Assembly: GCA_963750715.1 (NCBI GenBank)
Contig: CAVVRP010000016.1
Coordinates: 124,001 to 188,000 of the forward strand
Direction of reading: 5' to 3'
DNA from: JAGVSR01 sp963750715
GTDB lineage: Bacteria; Pseudomonadota; Alphaproteobacteria; Rhizobiales; Hyphomicrobiaceae
Length of the DNA stretch: 64,000 nt
Position numbers and translations under genes: made by a program. This document shows positions 35,893 to 44,928 of this stretch, piece after piece; positions within the stretch are counted from its first letter, which is position 1, and the number at the start of each line of letters is the position of its first letter. The notes beneath the pieces were generated by a model. The model was not told where the DNA came from, did no database searches, and saw only the letters and a program-made list of their open reading frames with translations.

Positions 35893-37704
35893 ATGTCACG
35901 GTCCGGTGGTCCTCAGGCGCAGAATGGCGGTTGGCCGCAGCAGCGCCCCGCTGCCGCCCCTGAAGCCGATGTTCATGCATCTTGGTCGGTTCCCGGTCAG
36001 CTGCCGCAAGGTCAATGGCCGACGCAACCCCAACAGGCGTTTCCGGGTCACCCGGCGGCGCACCAACTCCAACAGCAGCCGGGTCCTGCGCCTGCGGTCG
36101 ATCCGTATGCGCAACAGTCTCACGGTCATTACTATCAGCAGGCCGCTCCCGCGCCACAGCCCCAACAGCGCGCCGCGCCTGCCTACGCTCCACAACAGGC
36201 TCAACCTGCTCATCAGGGGCATCCGGCAAACCCGCAGGCACCCTCCTATGGAGCCCAGCCGGCGGCCTACAACAGCTACAATTACTACCAGCAGCCGGCG
36301 GCGCCGGCGGCATATGCGCCGCAGCCGGATTATGCGGCCCAGGATTATGCCGCCCAGGCGGCGCGGCCCGATCTTCGCGGCCCCGCCTATGACCAGTGGC
36401 CTCATGCGGCGCCCCAGCAGCCCGCCGCGCAGGACGTTCGCGGATACGATCTGTCGAGCTACATGCCGCGTAGCGCTCCGCAGGCAGCGCCGTCCGTGGA
36501 TTACAATCAGCCGTCTGGGCAGCCGAGCGCCGGGTACGGCCAGCCGCCCGAATGGGTCGATGCGAATGCAGCCTACGCGCCACACGCCCATGTACCGCAG
36601 CTCGACGCAGGCAACTATGGCTATCAGCAGCCGGATTATCAGGCGGCGGAAGCAGGTTACAGCAGCGCCGAAGCCGGTCATCTCGAAGCGCCGCACGAAG
36701 ATGCACCCGATTATGAATACGAAGAGGAAGAGCCACCGCGTAGCGGACGCAAGGGCATGATGATAGCCGCGACTCTGGTGGGGGCCATTTTCATCGGCGG
36801 CGGCTTGGCCTATTCCTACAAGTCCTTCATGGGGCCTACCGGCGACGGACCCGCCCCGCTGGTTAAAAGCGCGTCGGGTCCCGCCAAGGTGAAGCCGTCG
36901 GACCCCGGCGGCAAGCAATTCGCGCATTCCGACAGCAAGATTCTGGGCCGTCTCGGCGAAAACGGCTCGGCTGCGGATGCCGCGGTCGACGCCGGCGGCG
37001 CACGAAAGGTCTCGACCCTCGTCGTTGGTCGCGACGGGTCTATCCAGCCGCCGACAGCACCCACAGCGTCTTCACCACCCGAGGCTGCCGTACCTGGCCT
37101 CACGCTCGTCGATATCACGGGAGGCCCGCCCCCCGCTGCCGCGGCGTCGCCGCCTGCTCCTCCCACGCCACCGCCCGCCGCCCCCCAGCCGGTGCCCGCT
37201 CCCGTAACGACTGCAGCATCGCAGCCCTTAATCGTCAATCCGCCTGCCGTGTCACCGACTGAAACGGCGCCAGCCCCGCAGAAGCCTGTCGTAATAGCCA
37301 AGGCGCAGTCCGTCGAACCCAAGGTGCCGACGACGACGCAATCCCTGAATGCTGCGGCCGCGCCGGAAGCGCCGGCCGCCGAAGCACCCAAGAGGCCCGC
37401 CGTCAAAAAGACGGCGGCGGTGTCACCCGCGCCTTCGGGCGCCGGATATGTGGCAGTTCTGGCATCCGTGCCCGCGTCCGGCAGCAGCCGCATGGACGCA
37501 TTGAAGCAATTCGCGGACATGCAGCAGAAGTACGGTAGCGCCTTGCAGAGCAGGACGCCCGACGTGCAGGAAGCCAATCTCGGCGACAAAGGCCGGTATC
37601 ATCGGCTTGTCGTCGGCCCGCCTGGCTCGCGCGACGCAGCCAACACCGTCTGCAGCCAGCTTAAGTCACAGGGCTACAACGATTGCTGGGTGATGGCATA
37701 CTAA
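35893..37704 (+). CDS. SPOR-domain membrane protein
   Basis: 603 residues. The first 280 are Gln/Pro/Ala-rich and disordered in the cytosol, followed by one membrane segment (MMIAATLVGAIFIGGGLAY, about 292-312), a long Pro/Ala periplasmic linker, and a C-terminal SPOR domain (about 515-603) reading AGYVAVLASVPASGS through HRLVVGPPGSRDAANTVCSQ to CWVMAY. SPOR domains bind denuded glycan strands at division sites. Genomic position between argS and nagZ is conserved in Alphaproteobacteria. The domain holds two Cys that could form a disulfide. Confidence 0.9.
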   Translation: MSRSGGPQAQNGGWPQQRPAAAPEADVHASWSVPGQLPQGQWPTQPQQAFPGHPAAHQLQQQPGPAPAVDPYAQQSHGHYYQQAAPAPQPQQRAAPAYAPQQAQPAHQGHPANPQAPSYGAQPAAYNSYNYYQQPAAPAAYAPQPDYAAQDYAAQAARPDLRGPAYDQWPHAAPQQPAAQDVRGYDLSSYMPRSAPQAAPSVDYNQPSGQPSAGYGQPPEWVDANAAYAPHAHVPQLDAGNYGYQQPDYQAAEAGYSSAEAGHLEAPHEDAPDYEYEEEEPPRSGRKGMMIAATLVGAIFIGGGLAYSYKSFMGPTGDGPAPLVKSASGPAKVKPSDPGGKQFAHSDSKILGRLGENGSAADAAVDAGGARKVSTLVVGRDGSIQPPTAPTASSPPEAAVPGLTLVDITGGPPPAAAASPPAPPTPPPAAPQPVPAPVTTAASQPLIVNPPAVSPTETAPAPQKPVVIAKAQSVEPKVPTTTQSLNAAAAPEAPAAEAPKRPAVKKTAAVSPAPSGAGYVAVLASVPASGSSRMDALKQFADMQQKYGSALQSRTPDVQEANLGDKGRYHRLVVGPPGSRDAANTVCSQLKSQGYNDCWVMAY

Positions 37705-37725
37705 GCCCGTTTGAGACCCTGAATG

Positions 37726-37754
37726 AAGGCCGCGGGTCACCACCGCGGCCTTTT
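37726..37754 (+). terminator. Rho-independent terminator after the SPOR gene
   Basis: A perfect 10-bp stem AAGGCCGCGG (37726-37735) with CCGCGGCCTT (37743-37752), a 7-base loop, then TT. It starts 22 bases after the stop codon and separates argS/SPOR from nagZ. Confidence 0.85.
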
Positions 37755-37794
37755 GCTTTACGAGGAGACGTTCTTCGGGACGTAGTATGGCGCA

Positions 37795-39732
37795 ATGCGC
37801 AAGGCTTTGATCACCGGATTGGCCGGCACCAAGCTTCTTGATGCGGAGGCGGCGTTTCTTCGGCAGACGCGTCCGGCCGGCATCATCCTGTTCGCGCGCA
37901 ACTGTGCAAGCCACGATCAGATCAGGGCCCTCGTCTCCGACGCCGTGCGTGCGATCGGCAGCGACGACACGCTGGTCCTGATCGATCAGGAAGGCGGACG
38001 CGTGCAGCGGCTGCGACCACCGCTCGGTCGCGCTCTGCCACCGGCGGCCGCCTATGCCGCGCTGTACGATGTCGATGCCGATCTGGCGCGGCGCGCAGCC
38101 TTCGATGCGGCCCGCCTGGTGGCAGCCGATCTGCGCGCGCTCGGCATAAATACCGACTGTGCGCCGGTCCTCGATGTTCCAGTCGCGGGCTCGCATGGCA
38201 TTATCGGCGATCGCGCCTACGGCGACTTGCCGGGCAAGGTTGCCGATCTCGGCGCCGCAGTTGCGGCAGGGTTGATGGCCGGCGGCGTGGTGCCCGTCAT
38301 CAAGCATATCCCCGGTCATGGCCGTGCAACAACCGACAGTCATCTCGCCTTGCCCGTGGTCACGGAAGTCCGTGACGTGCTGTCCGCTACCGATTTTGCC
38401 GCGTTCAAGCCGCTCGCCCATATGCCGGCTGCGATGACCGCGCATGTCGTCTTCACCGCCGTCGACCCGGCGCATCCCGCCAGCACGTCACCAATCGTGA
38501 CCAAAGATGTGATCCGCGGCGAGATCGGTTTCGACGGCCTGCTCATGAGTGACGACCTCGGCATGAAGGCGCTCGAAGGACCGATGCAGGCACGGGCAGC
38601 CGACGTGATCGCGGCCGGATCCGATGTTGCGCTTCACTGCAGTGGAGATGTTGCCGAGATGATCGAGGCCGCCGATGGCGTGCCGGTGTTGTCCGGCCGC
38701 TCCCACGAGCGATTCGGGTCGGCCCTTCATATAGTGGCTTCCAGCACGCCGTTCGACATAGCCGCCGCCGAAGCTTCTCTGGCGAGCGTAATTGTCGGTT
38801 ACATGCGGCCCGCTGAAATCAGTGTAGGCTTGTGGACAACATCGACGCACAACTGTCGTCAGCGCCCTGGCGGCGGCCCAGGATTGAAGGCCCGGATGGA
38901 CGAGACTGCAAGCAAATCCGATGACCTGCACGGCGCCTGGAGTGCGCTCGACGCCGATCTGGCTCCCGTCGCTAGCGAAGCGCTGATCGTCGATGTGGCG
39001 GGTTTCGAGGGACCACTCGATCTGCTGCTGGCCCTCGCCCGGACGCAGAAGGTCGACATCGCCCGCATCTCCATCACGGCGCTCGTCGAACAGTATATCG
39101 TCTACATCGCTGAAGCGCAGCGACTGAAGCTTGAGATTGCGGCCGATTATCTGGTCATGGCGGCGTGGCTCGCCTACCTCAAGTCGCGCCTGCTGCTGCC
39201 CAAGGAGAAGAACGAGACGGGCGTCGCTTCCGCCGAGGAACTCGCGCAGCGTTTAGCCTTCCGCCTTGCCCGGCTGGATGCCATGCGCAATGCGATGGCG
39301 CAGTTGATGACGCGCAAACGGCTCGGCCGCGACGTGTTCGCGCGCGGCATGCCCGAAACGGCAAAGACGGTTCGCGAGACGCAGTGGACGGCCGAAGTTT
39401 TCGACTTGCTGAAGGCCTATGCAGATCAGCGCCGCCGCACCATCAAGATCGTACATGTGGTCAAGGCGCGCAAGGTCTGGTCGATAAAGGATGCCCGGTC
39501 ACAACTCGAAAAGCTCGTCGGCCAAAGTGCCGGCGACTGGAGTCAGCTTGATCTTTTCCTTGAGCACTATCTGCCGGCTGGCGAGGAAGGCCGCACGGCC
39601 ATCGCCAGTTCCTTCGGCGCCACGCTCGAAATGGCGCGCGAGGGTATCGTCGAATTGCGTCAGGAGGCGCCGTTCGCTCCGATCTACATGCGCCGGCGCG
39701 ATGCCGGTGATGCCTCGGAGCGTGTGGGCTGA
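37795..39732 (+). CDS. nagZ: Beta-N-acetylhexosaminidase NagZ, reading frame continues without a stop into ScpA
   Basis: The first about 340 residues are NagZ: GIILFARN, LIDQEGGRVQRLRP, NTDCAPVLDVPVAG, the catalytic loop IKHIPGHGRATTDSHLALP, and the nucleophile-bearing LLMSDDLGMKALEG. NagZ removes GlcNAc from muropeptides in the cytosol for recycling. There is no stop codon after the NagZ domain; the frame passes through about 35 unusual residues (RPAEISVGLWTTSTHNC, RQRPGGGPGLKA) and continues as ScpA, giving a 645-residue frame. An internal start for ScpA with its own ribosome-binding site exists at 38896. Either a genuine fusion or loss of the nagZ stop. Confidence 0.85.
   Translation: MRKALITGLAGTKLLDAEAAFLRQTRPAGIILFARNCASHDQIRALVSDAVRAIGSDDTLVLIDQEGGRVQRLRPPLGRALPPAAAYAALYDVDADLARRAAFDAARLVAADLRALGINTDCAPVLDVPVAGSHGIIGDRAYGDLPGKVADLGAAVAAGLMAGGVVPVIKHIPGHGRATTDSHLALPVVTEVRDVLSATDFAAFKPLAHMPAAMTAHVVFTAVDPAHPASTSPIVTKDVIRGEIGFDGLLMSDDLGMKALEGPMQARAADVIAAGSDVALHCSGDVAEMIEAADGVPVLSGRSHERFGSALHIVASSTPFDIAAAEASLASVIVGYMRPAEISVGLWTTSTHNCRQRPGGGPGLKARMDETASKSDDLHGAWSALDADLAPVASEALIVDVAGFEGPLDLLLALARTQKVDIARISITALVEQYIVYIAEAQRLKLEIAADYLVMAAWLAYLKSRLLLPKEKNETGVASAEELAQRLAFRLARLDAMRNAMAQLMTRKRLGRDVFARGMPETAKTVRETQWTAEVFDLLKAYADQRRRTIKIVHVVKARKVWSIKDARSQLEKLVGQSAGDWSQLDLFLEHYLPAGEEGRTAIASSFGATLEMAREGIVELRQEAPFAPIYMRRRDAGDASERVG
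38896..39732 (+). CDS. scpA: Segregation and condensation protein A
   Basis: 278 residues if started at ATG 38896, which has GAAGG 8 bases upstream. The kleisin subunit of the SMC condensin joins SMC heads and binds ScpB. Family features: VDVAGFEGPLDLLLALARTQ, ISITALVEQYIVYIAEAQ, DYLVMAAWLAYLKSRLLLP and a C-terminal winged helix ending FAPIYMRRRDA. The same frame is open upstream into nagZ. It is followed 20 bases later by scpB. Confidence 0.9.
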   Translation: MDETASKSDDLHGAWSALDADLAPVASEALIVDVAGFEGPLDLLLALARTQKVDIARISITALVEQYIVYIAEAQRLKLEIAADYLVMAAWLAYLKSRLLLPKEKNETGVASAEELAQRLAFRLARLDAMRNAMAQLMTRKRLGRDVFARGMPETAKTVRETQWTAEVFDLLKAYADQRRRTIKIVHVVKARKVWSIKDARSQLEKLVGQSAGDWSQLDLFLEHYLPAGEEGRTAIASSFGATLEMAREGIVELRQEAPFAPIYMRRRDAGDASERVG

Positions 39733-39752
39733 GTTGGAAGGTGTGCGTTGCC

Positions 39753-40649
39753 GTGTCCGAAAACGACGGGAAGAAAAAAATGGTTCCGCCACGCCTCAAG
39801 CTGGTCTCGTCCAATGAGAATATCGAGCAAGATAATTTCGAGGATACGGCCGGCGACGCCGAAGCGCGTGAACTGGCGGCGGCACTTGCCGACCCGCAAT
39901 TGGGCATTCCCTCGGGTGTCGCTGAGCTGACCCTTGCTGACCGCCGCGAAAAACTTCGCATCGTCGAGGCGGTTCTGTTCGCATCGTCCGAGCCGCTCGA
40001 CGAAGCGGCCCTCGCCGCGCAGCTGCCGGCAGGAGCAGAAGTTTCCGCCCTGATCGAAGACCTGCGCGCCCACTACGCCACGCGCGGCGTGAACTTGGTC
40101 AAGGTCGCTGGGAAATGGGCCTTCCGAACGGCTGAGGATCTTTCCTATCTACTCGAGCGCCACGCGTCAGAGGAGCGCAAGTTGTCCAAGGCCGCGCTCG
40201 AGACGCTCGCCATCATCGCCTATCATCAACCCGTGACCCGCGCGGAGATCGAAGACGTACGTGGCGTCGCCACGTCCCCCGGCACACTCGAAATCCTGCT
40301 TGAAACCGCATGGATCCGCCCGCGCGGTCGCCGCCGGGCTCCCGGCAAACCGATCACCTACGGGACCACCGACAAATTCCTGCAGCACTTCGGCCTGGAC
40401 AGCATCAAGGATTTGCCGGGCATCGCCGACCTCAAAGCACAAGGCTTGCTCGACAACAGTCTGCCGTCGGGCTTCACGGTGCCCGAACCAACGGACGTCG
40501 CCTCCCTTATGCCCGATGAACTGCCGCTCGACGCCCCCGATCCGGGAGACGACGTTCAGGCTGAAATGGCTCTGCCCTTGCCCGAAGACGAAGAGCCCGA
40601 TACCCCTGAACCCGGCACGGGCCCGCAGGATGATCCGCAACAGCCCTGA
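39753..40649 (+). CDS. scpB: Segregation and condensation protein B
   Basis: 298 residues from GTG 39753 (GGAAGG about 12 bases upstream; GTG 39741 is too close to it). The two winged-helix domains are clear: KLRIVEAVLFASSEPLDEAA, VKVAGKWAFRTAEDLSYLL, then KAALETLAIIAYHQPVTRAE and KPITYGTTDKFLQHFGL. An acidic Pro-rich tail of about 60 residues is typical of alphaproteobacterial ScpB. It works with ScpA and SMC in chromosome condensation. The downstream ABC gene begins 3 bases after its stop. Confidence 0.93.
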   Translation: MSENDGKKKMVPPRLKLVSSNENIEQDNFEDTAGDAEARELAAALADPQLGIPSGVAELTLADRREKLRIVEAVLFASSEPLDEAALAAQLPAGAEVSALIEDLRAHYATRGVNLVKVAGKWAFRTAEDLSYLLERHASEERKLSKAALETLAIIAYHQPVTRAEIEDVRGVATSPGTLEILLETAWIRPRGRRRAPGKPITYGTTDKFLQHFGLDSIKDLPGIADLKAQGLLDNSLPSGFTVPEPTDVASLMPDELPLDAPDPGDDVQAEMALPLPEDEEPDTPEPGTGPQDDPQQP

Positions 40650-40651
40650 CC

Positions 40652-41845
40652 GTGCCGTCAGATCCGCGTAATCCAAGGTCCGAGACGGGCGTGAAGCACG
40701 GTCTTTCCAGTGATGGCGGCAAGGCGGCAGACCCGGATGCGACGCTAGAGCCCGTCCGCGGGCGCGCTGCCGTTGCCTTCGCAGCCAGCATTAGTTTCGA
40801 AGGCGCCAGCCGCCGTTACGACGACGACATGGCACTTCAGGATTTCTCTCTCGCCATCGCGCCAGGCGAGGTAGTGTGCCTGCTCGGGCCTTCTGGCTGC
40901 GGCAAGACCACACTGCTGCGCATCGCGGCCGGCATTGAGAAGCCATCCTCTGGCCGCGTACTCATCAACGACTTCGAGGTCGCCGGGCCGTTGCGCTTCG
41001 TGCCGCCCGAAAAGCGCAACGTTGGCCTGATGTTTCAGGACTTCGCGCTGTTTCCCCATCTGACCATCTTGGAAAATGTCGCCTTCGGCCTGAAGCGCCT
41101 GCCGAAAGCCGACGCACGGCGCGACGCCTTGGCCATGCTGTCTCGCGTCGGCTTGAGCCGGTATGCCGAAAGCTATCCGCAGGTCCTGTCGGGCGGACAG
41201 CAACAGCGCGTGGCGCTCGCTCGCGCGATTGCTGCGCGTCCGGCCGTCGTGCTGATGGACGAGCCGTTCTCGGGTCTCGATGTCCAGTTGCGCGATCACC
41301 TGCAGGACGAGACGCTCACCCTACTGAGGGAAACGCGCGCCACCTCGATTATCGTTACGCATCACCCGGAGGAAGCGATGCGGCTTGGCGATCGCATCGC
41401 GGTCATGCGCGCTGGCCGGCTCGTACAGGTGGGGACGGCGCAGGAACTGTACGCGGCGCCGCGCCAGCTGTTCATCGCGCGCATGTTTTCCGAGATCAAC
41501 GAGATCCCGTATCGCGTTTCGGCGGGTGGCATCGATACGCCGATCGGCCGCCTGCCAGCGGCTGGCCTTGCGGACGGCGAAACGGCGATCCTTTGTATTC
41601 GCGAGCGCGGCATTCGCCTTTTGGCGCACGGCGGTGGTCTGGCCGGGCGGGTTCTGCATGCCAAGTTCCTCGGCGACGTGGCGTTGCTGGAGATCGGCGT
41701 CCAGGGTTTCGATGCACCGCTGCGCGTCATCACCCAGGACAGCGGCAGCTACGGACGGGGGCGTGAGGTGGGGGTCGAGATCGATCGCGGGCGCACTCTC
41801 CTGTTTGCTGCTGCGGCATCGGGGGAAGGCGGTTCGGGTCAATAA
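40652..41845 (+). CDS. ABC transporter ATP-binding protein, FbpC/PotA-like
   Basis: 397 residues from GTG 40652; a GTG at 40691 is also possible and neither has a strong ribosome-binding site. Walker A GPSGCGKTT, Q-loop LMFQDFALFPHL, signature LSGGQQQRVALARAI, Walker B VLMDEPFSGLD and the switch TSIIVTHHPEEAM are intact. The C-terminal TOBE-like domain is present. By sequence it belongs with Fe(III), thiamine or polyamine importers, but no permease or binding-protein gene lies next to it, so the substrate is open. Confidence 0.85.
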   Translation: MPSDPRNPRSETGVKHGLSSDGGKAADPDATLEPVRGRAAVAFAASISFEGASRRYDDDMALQDFSLAIAPGEVVCLLGPSGCGKTTLLRIAAGIEKPSSGRVLINDFEVAGPLRFVPPEKRNVGLMFQDFALFPHLTILENVAFGLKRLPKADARRDALAMLSRVGLSRYAESYPQVLSGGQQQRVALARAIAARPAVVLMDEPFSGLDVQLRDHLQDETLTLLRETRATSIIVTHHPEEAMRLGDRIAVMRAGRLVQVGTAQELYAAPRQLFIARMFSEINEIPYRVSAGGIDTPIGRLPAAGLADGETAILCIRERGIRLLAHGGGLAGRVLHAKFLGDVALLEIGVQGFDAPLRVITQDSGSYGRGREVGVEIDRGRTLLFAAAASGEGGSGQ

Positions 41846-41976
41846 GTGCGGATGGTTACTGGCGGCCCGGTCCGCTTGCCCCCATATACGCATTCTGCGA
41901 TAGTCATTTTGACACTGTATTGCAGCGTAAACTCGTGCCGTCGTGCCGGGTCCGCCGCGTCTGGAGAATTCATCCT

Positions 41977-42213
41977 ATGGGCTTGAGCACCACGCATCTG
42001 CTACTGCTGTTGGTTGTCGTCCTGCTGCTGTTCGGAAGCGGCAAGATCTCGTCGCTGATGGGCGATGTGGCCAAGGGCATCAAGAGCTTCAAGAAGGGCA
42101 TGGCGGAGGACGACGACGAGACGCCGCAACCCAAGTCCGACACGGTCAAGTCCATTGATCACGCCGGCAAGTCGGCTGACCAGACGTCTCGGGACACGAC
42201 CAAGGCCGGCTGA
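41977..42213 (+). CDS. tatA: Twin-arginine translocase subunit TatA
   Basis: 78 residues, TGGAG upstream of the ATG. A short N-terminal membrane helix (HLLLLLVVVLLLFGSGKI) is followed by the amphipathic helix with the FGxxK-type hinge (GKISSLMGDVAKGIKSFKKG) and an acidic tail. TatA polymerises to form the export pore for folded proteins in the inner membrane. First gene of a tatABC cluster. Confidence 0.95.
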   Translation: MGLSTTHLLLLLVVVLLLFGSGKISSLMGDVAKGIKSFKKGMAEDDDETPQPKSDTVKSIDHAGKSADQTSRDTTKAG

Positions 42214-42286
42214 CAAAAGGTCCAGCATGTCGCGCCGCCGGCCGTCGTATTAGGACCCGGCGGTGTTCGCTTTAGCGGAGAAGCGC

Positions 42287-42679
42287 GTGTTCGAGATCAG
42301 CTGGAGTGAACTGTTGATACTGGCCGTTGTGGTCCTGATCTTCGTGGGCCCCAAGGATCTGCCGGTGTTTTTCAACACGCTCGGCCGCTACACCGGAATG
42401 ATCCGCCGTCAGGCCAACGAATTTCGCCGCCACTTCGACGAAGCTATGCGTGAGGCTGAGATGGAAGCGCTGCGCAAGGAATTGGACAGCGTCAGAAAAG
42501 ATGTCGTCGAGAGTGTGCGGGAAGCCGAGCGCTCGGCGGACTCTGAAGTCACCAATGCTCGCAAGGCGGTGGAGAACGAAACAACCGCCGCTGAGGTGCC
42601 GGCCCCGCTTTCGCCTCCCGCAAGCGGTGAAACCGCCAGCGCCGAGCCGGCCGCAACTGCGGTCAAGCCGGGAGTGTGA
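42287..42679 (+). CDS. tatB: Sec-independent translocase subunit TatB
   Basis: 130 residues from GTG 42287, where GGAG lies 8 bases upstream and the canonical FEISWSELLILAVVVLIFVG begins; a GTG at 42263 would add 8 residues. The family Pro of GPKDLP and the long charged amphipathic helix (RRQANEFRRHFDEAMREAE) follow, then an Ala/Pro-rich tail. TatB forms the signal-peptide receptor with TatC. It overlaps tatC by 4 bases. Confidence 0.94.
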   Translation: MFEISWSELLILAVVVLIFVGPKDLPVFFNTLGRYTGMIRRQANEFRRHFDEAMREAEMEALRKELDSVRKDVVESVREAERSADSEVTNARKAVENETTAAEVPAPLSPPASGETASAEPAATAVKPGV

Positions 42680-43488
42680 GCAGGATGCAGGAGCGCGCGC
42701 CTCAAACACCCGAGGAGGACATCGAGGCCAGCAAGGCGCCGTTGATGGACCATCTGATCGAGTTGCGCCAGAGGCTCATCTCTGCGCTCGGCGCCTTCCT
42801 CGTCATGTTCGTTCTGTGTTTCGCAATGGCGCGGCATATCTATCAGGTTCTCGTCTGGCCATATGTATGGGTATCGGGCACTGATCACGTCCGTCTTATC
42901 GCGACCCACTTTCTCGAACAGATATTCACACACCTGAAGCTTGCGATGTTCGGCGCGGGTTTCCTATCGTTCCCCGTGATCGCGACACAAGTCTACAAGT
43001 TCGTAGCGCCCGGCCTCTACAAGAACGAGCGTCAGGCCTTCCTGCCCTATCTCATCGCTTCGCCTTTCTTCTTCGTCCTCGGCGCCGCCGTCGTCTACTT
43101 CCTTGCTATGCCGATCCTGATCAAGTTCTCGATAGGGCTGGCAGCCATGTCGAGTCAGGATGGAGCCGCCACTATCGAGCTGATGCCGAAGGTGTCGGAA
43201 TACCTGTCGCTGATCATGACGCTGATTTTCGGCTTCGGCATCTGTTTCCAGCTTCCGGTGGTTCTGACGCTGCTGGCGCGTGCGGGCCTCGTGACAGCCG
43301 ATGCACTGCGCAAAGGCCGGCGCTTCGCCATCGTCGGCATCTTCGCCGTCGCCGCCATCCTGACGCCGCCCGATGCGCTCTCCATGGTGATCATGGCCCT
43401 GCCGACGGTGCTGCTTTACGAGCTGTCGATCTTTGCGGTCAATCGCGTCGAAAAGAGCCAGAAGGCGGCCGCCGACGCCGCGACCTGA
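42676..43488 (+). CDS. tatC: Sec-independent translocase subunit TatC
   Basis: 270 residues. The GTG start overlaps the tatB stop (GTGA); an ATG at 42685 is an alternative. Six membrane segments are visible. Key elements: PLMDHLIELRQRLISAL at the cytosolic N terminus, FVAPGLYKNERQAFLP in the first cytosolic loop, and ILTPPDALSMVIMALP in the last third. TatC recognises the twin-arginine signal. Confidence 0.95.
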   Translation: MSRMQERAPQTPEEDIEASKAPLMDHLIELRQRLISALGAFLVMFVLCFAMARHIYQVLVWPYVWVSGTDHVRLIATHFLEQIFTHLKLAMFGAGFLSFPVIATQVYKFVAPGLYKNERQAFLPYLIASPFFFVLGAAVVYFLAMPILIKFSIGLAAMSSQDGAATIELMPKVSEYLSLIMTLIFGFGICFQLPVVLTLLARAGLVTADALRKGRRFAIVGIFAVAAILTPPDALSMVIMALPTVLLYELSIFAVNRVEKSQKAAADAAT

Positions 43489-43599
43489 CGGTGATCCCTC
43501 AGATTGTTGGTCATTGCGGCGCCTTACCGTTCACTGGACCAGTCTTGGCGGCAGTCCTATAGAAACGGCGACGCTTGCCAGACCTGAAGGACCGACCCC

Positions 43600-44883
43600 G
43601 TGTTCGACATTAAATGGATCAGAGACAACGCCAGCGCCTTCGACGGCGGGCTCGAACGGCGAGGACTGGCGCCGCAGTCGGACGCTATCATCGTGCTCGA
43701 CGAAACTCGCCGCGCAATCCTCACCACGCTGCAGGACGCGCAGAGCCGCCGCAACGTCACGTCAAAGGAAATCGGTAAGGCCAAGGGCGCCAGAGACGAG
43801 GTGAGGGCCGCCAGGCTCATGGCGGAAGTGGCGGAACTGAAGGAGGTGATCGCCAAGGGCGAAGAGCAGGAGCGCCAGATCAACGCAGAGATCGAGCGCG
43901 TGGTGGCGATCATTCCCAACACGCCGCTCGAGGAAGTTCCGCTGGGCTCCGACGAGAAGGGCAACGAGCAGGTCCGCAAGGTCGGCACGCCGATAGCCTT
44001 CGACTTCGCACCCAAGCAGCACTTCGAAATCGGCGAGAGGCTGGGCCTCATGGATTTCGAGACGGCCGGCAAAGTTTCGGGCGCGCGCTTCGTGTTCCTG
44101 AAGGGGGCGCTGTCAAAACTCGAACGCGCCATCGCGAGCTTCATGCTCGATTTGCACACGGGCGAGTTTGGTTACACGGAATACAATCCTCCGCTGCTAG
44201 TGAAAGATCATTCAGCTTATGGAACGGGCAATCTGCCGAAGTTTGCCGAGGACCTGTTTCAGACCACGAACGGTTTCTGGCTCATTCCCACCGCCGAAGT
44301 TTCTCTCACCAACATGGTGCGCGAGACTATCCTCGATGAAGACAAGCTGCCGATGCGGCTGACCGCGTGGACGCCATGCTTCCGCTCCGAGGCGGGGGCT
44401 GCGGGACGCGACACGCGCGGCATGATCCGCCAGCACCAGTTCTCGAAGGTCGAACTGGTTTCGATCACGACGCCCGAGAAATCCTCCGACGAGCATGTGC
44501 GCATGACGTCGTGCGCCGAGGAAGTACTGAAGCGCCTCGCCCTGCCGTTCCGCACCATGCTTCTGTGCACGGGCGACATGGGCTTTGCCTCGCAGAAGAC
44601 CTACGACATCGAGGTGTGGTTGCCGGGGCAAGATGCCTACCGCGAAATTTCTTCGTGCTCGATGTGCGGGGAATTCCAGGCGCGCCGCATGAGCGCGCGC
44701 TACCGGCCAAGGGACGGCAAGGACGTTCGTTACGTCCACACGCTGAACGGATCTGGCCTCGCCGTCGGCCGCACGTTGGTGGCGGTGATGGAGAATTATC
44801 AACAGGCAGACGGCACCGTCGTGATCCCAGATGTGTTGCAGCCGTACATGGGTGGTATGACGAAGATCGAGAAGGCGGGCTAA
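43600..44883 (+). CDS. serS: Serine--tRNA ligase
   Basis: 427 residues from GTG 43600 (GAAGGA 8 bases upstream). The N-terminal coiled-coil arm (residues about 30-100) precedes the class II core: motif 2 in FRSEAGAAGRDTRGMIRQHQFSKVE (given here as the FRSEAG and GMIRQHQF parts), serine-site LIPTAEVSLTN, and motif 3 in NGSGLAVGRTLVAVMENYQ. The cytosolic enzyme charges tRNA-Ser. It is followed by surE, as in many Alphaproteobacteria. Confidence 0.96.
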   Translation: MFDIKWIRDNASAFDGGLERRGLAPQSDAIIVLDETRRAILTTLQDAQSRRNVTSKEIGKAKGARDEVRAARLMAEVAELKEVIAKGEEQERQINAEIERVVAIIPNTPLEEVPLGSDEKGNEQVRKVGTPIAFDFAPKQHFEIGERLGLMDFETAGKVSGARFVFLKGALSKLERAIASFMLDLHTGEFGYTEYNPPLLVKDHSAYGTGNLPKFAEDLFQTTNGFWLIPTAEVSLTNMVRETILDEDKLPMRLTAWTPCFRSEAGAAGRDTRGMIRQHQFSKVELVSITTPEKSSDEHVRMTSCAEEVLKRLALPFRTMLLCTGDMGFASQKTYDIEVWLPGQDAYREISSCSMCGEFQARRMSARYRPRDGKDVRYVHTLNGSGLAVGRTLVAVMENYQQADGTVVIPDVLQPYMGGMTKIEKAG

Positions 44884-44928
44884 CTGCCGCTCTCCATCGA
44901 AGCGATGGGTAGCGGTCAGAGGAATTCA

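Noticed and set aside
35896..36927. Long minus-strand frame under the SPOR gene
   Set aside because: Arg/Leu-rich with no start signal; a mirror of the Gln/Pro-rich SPOR gene.
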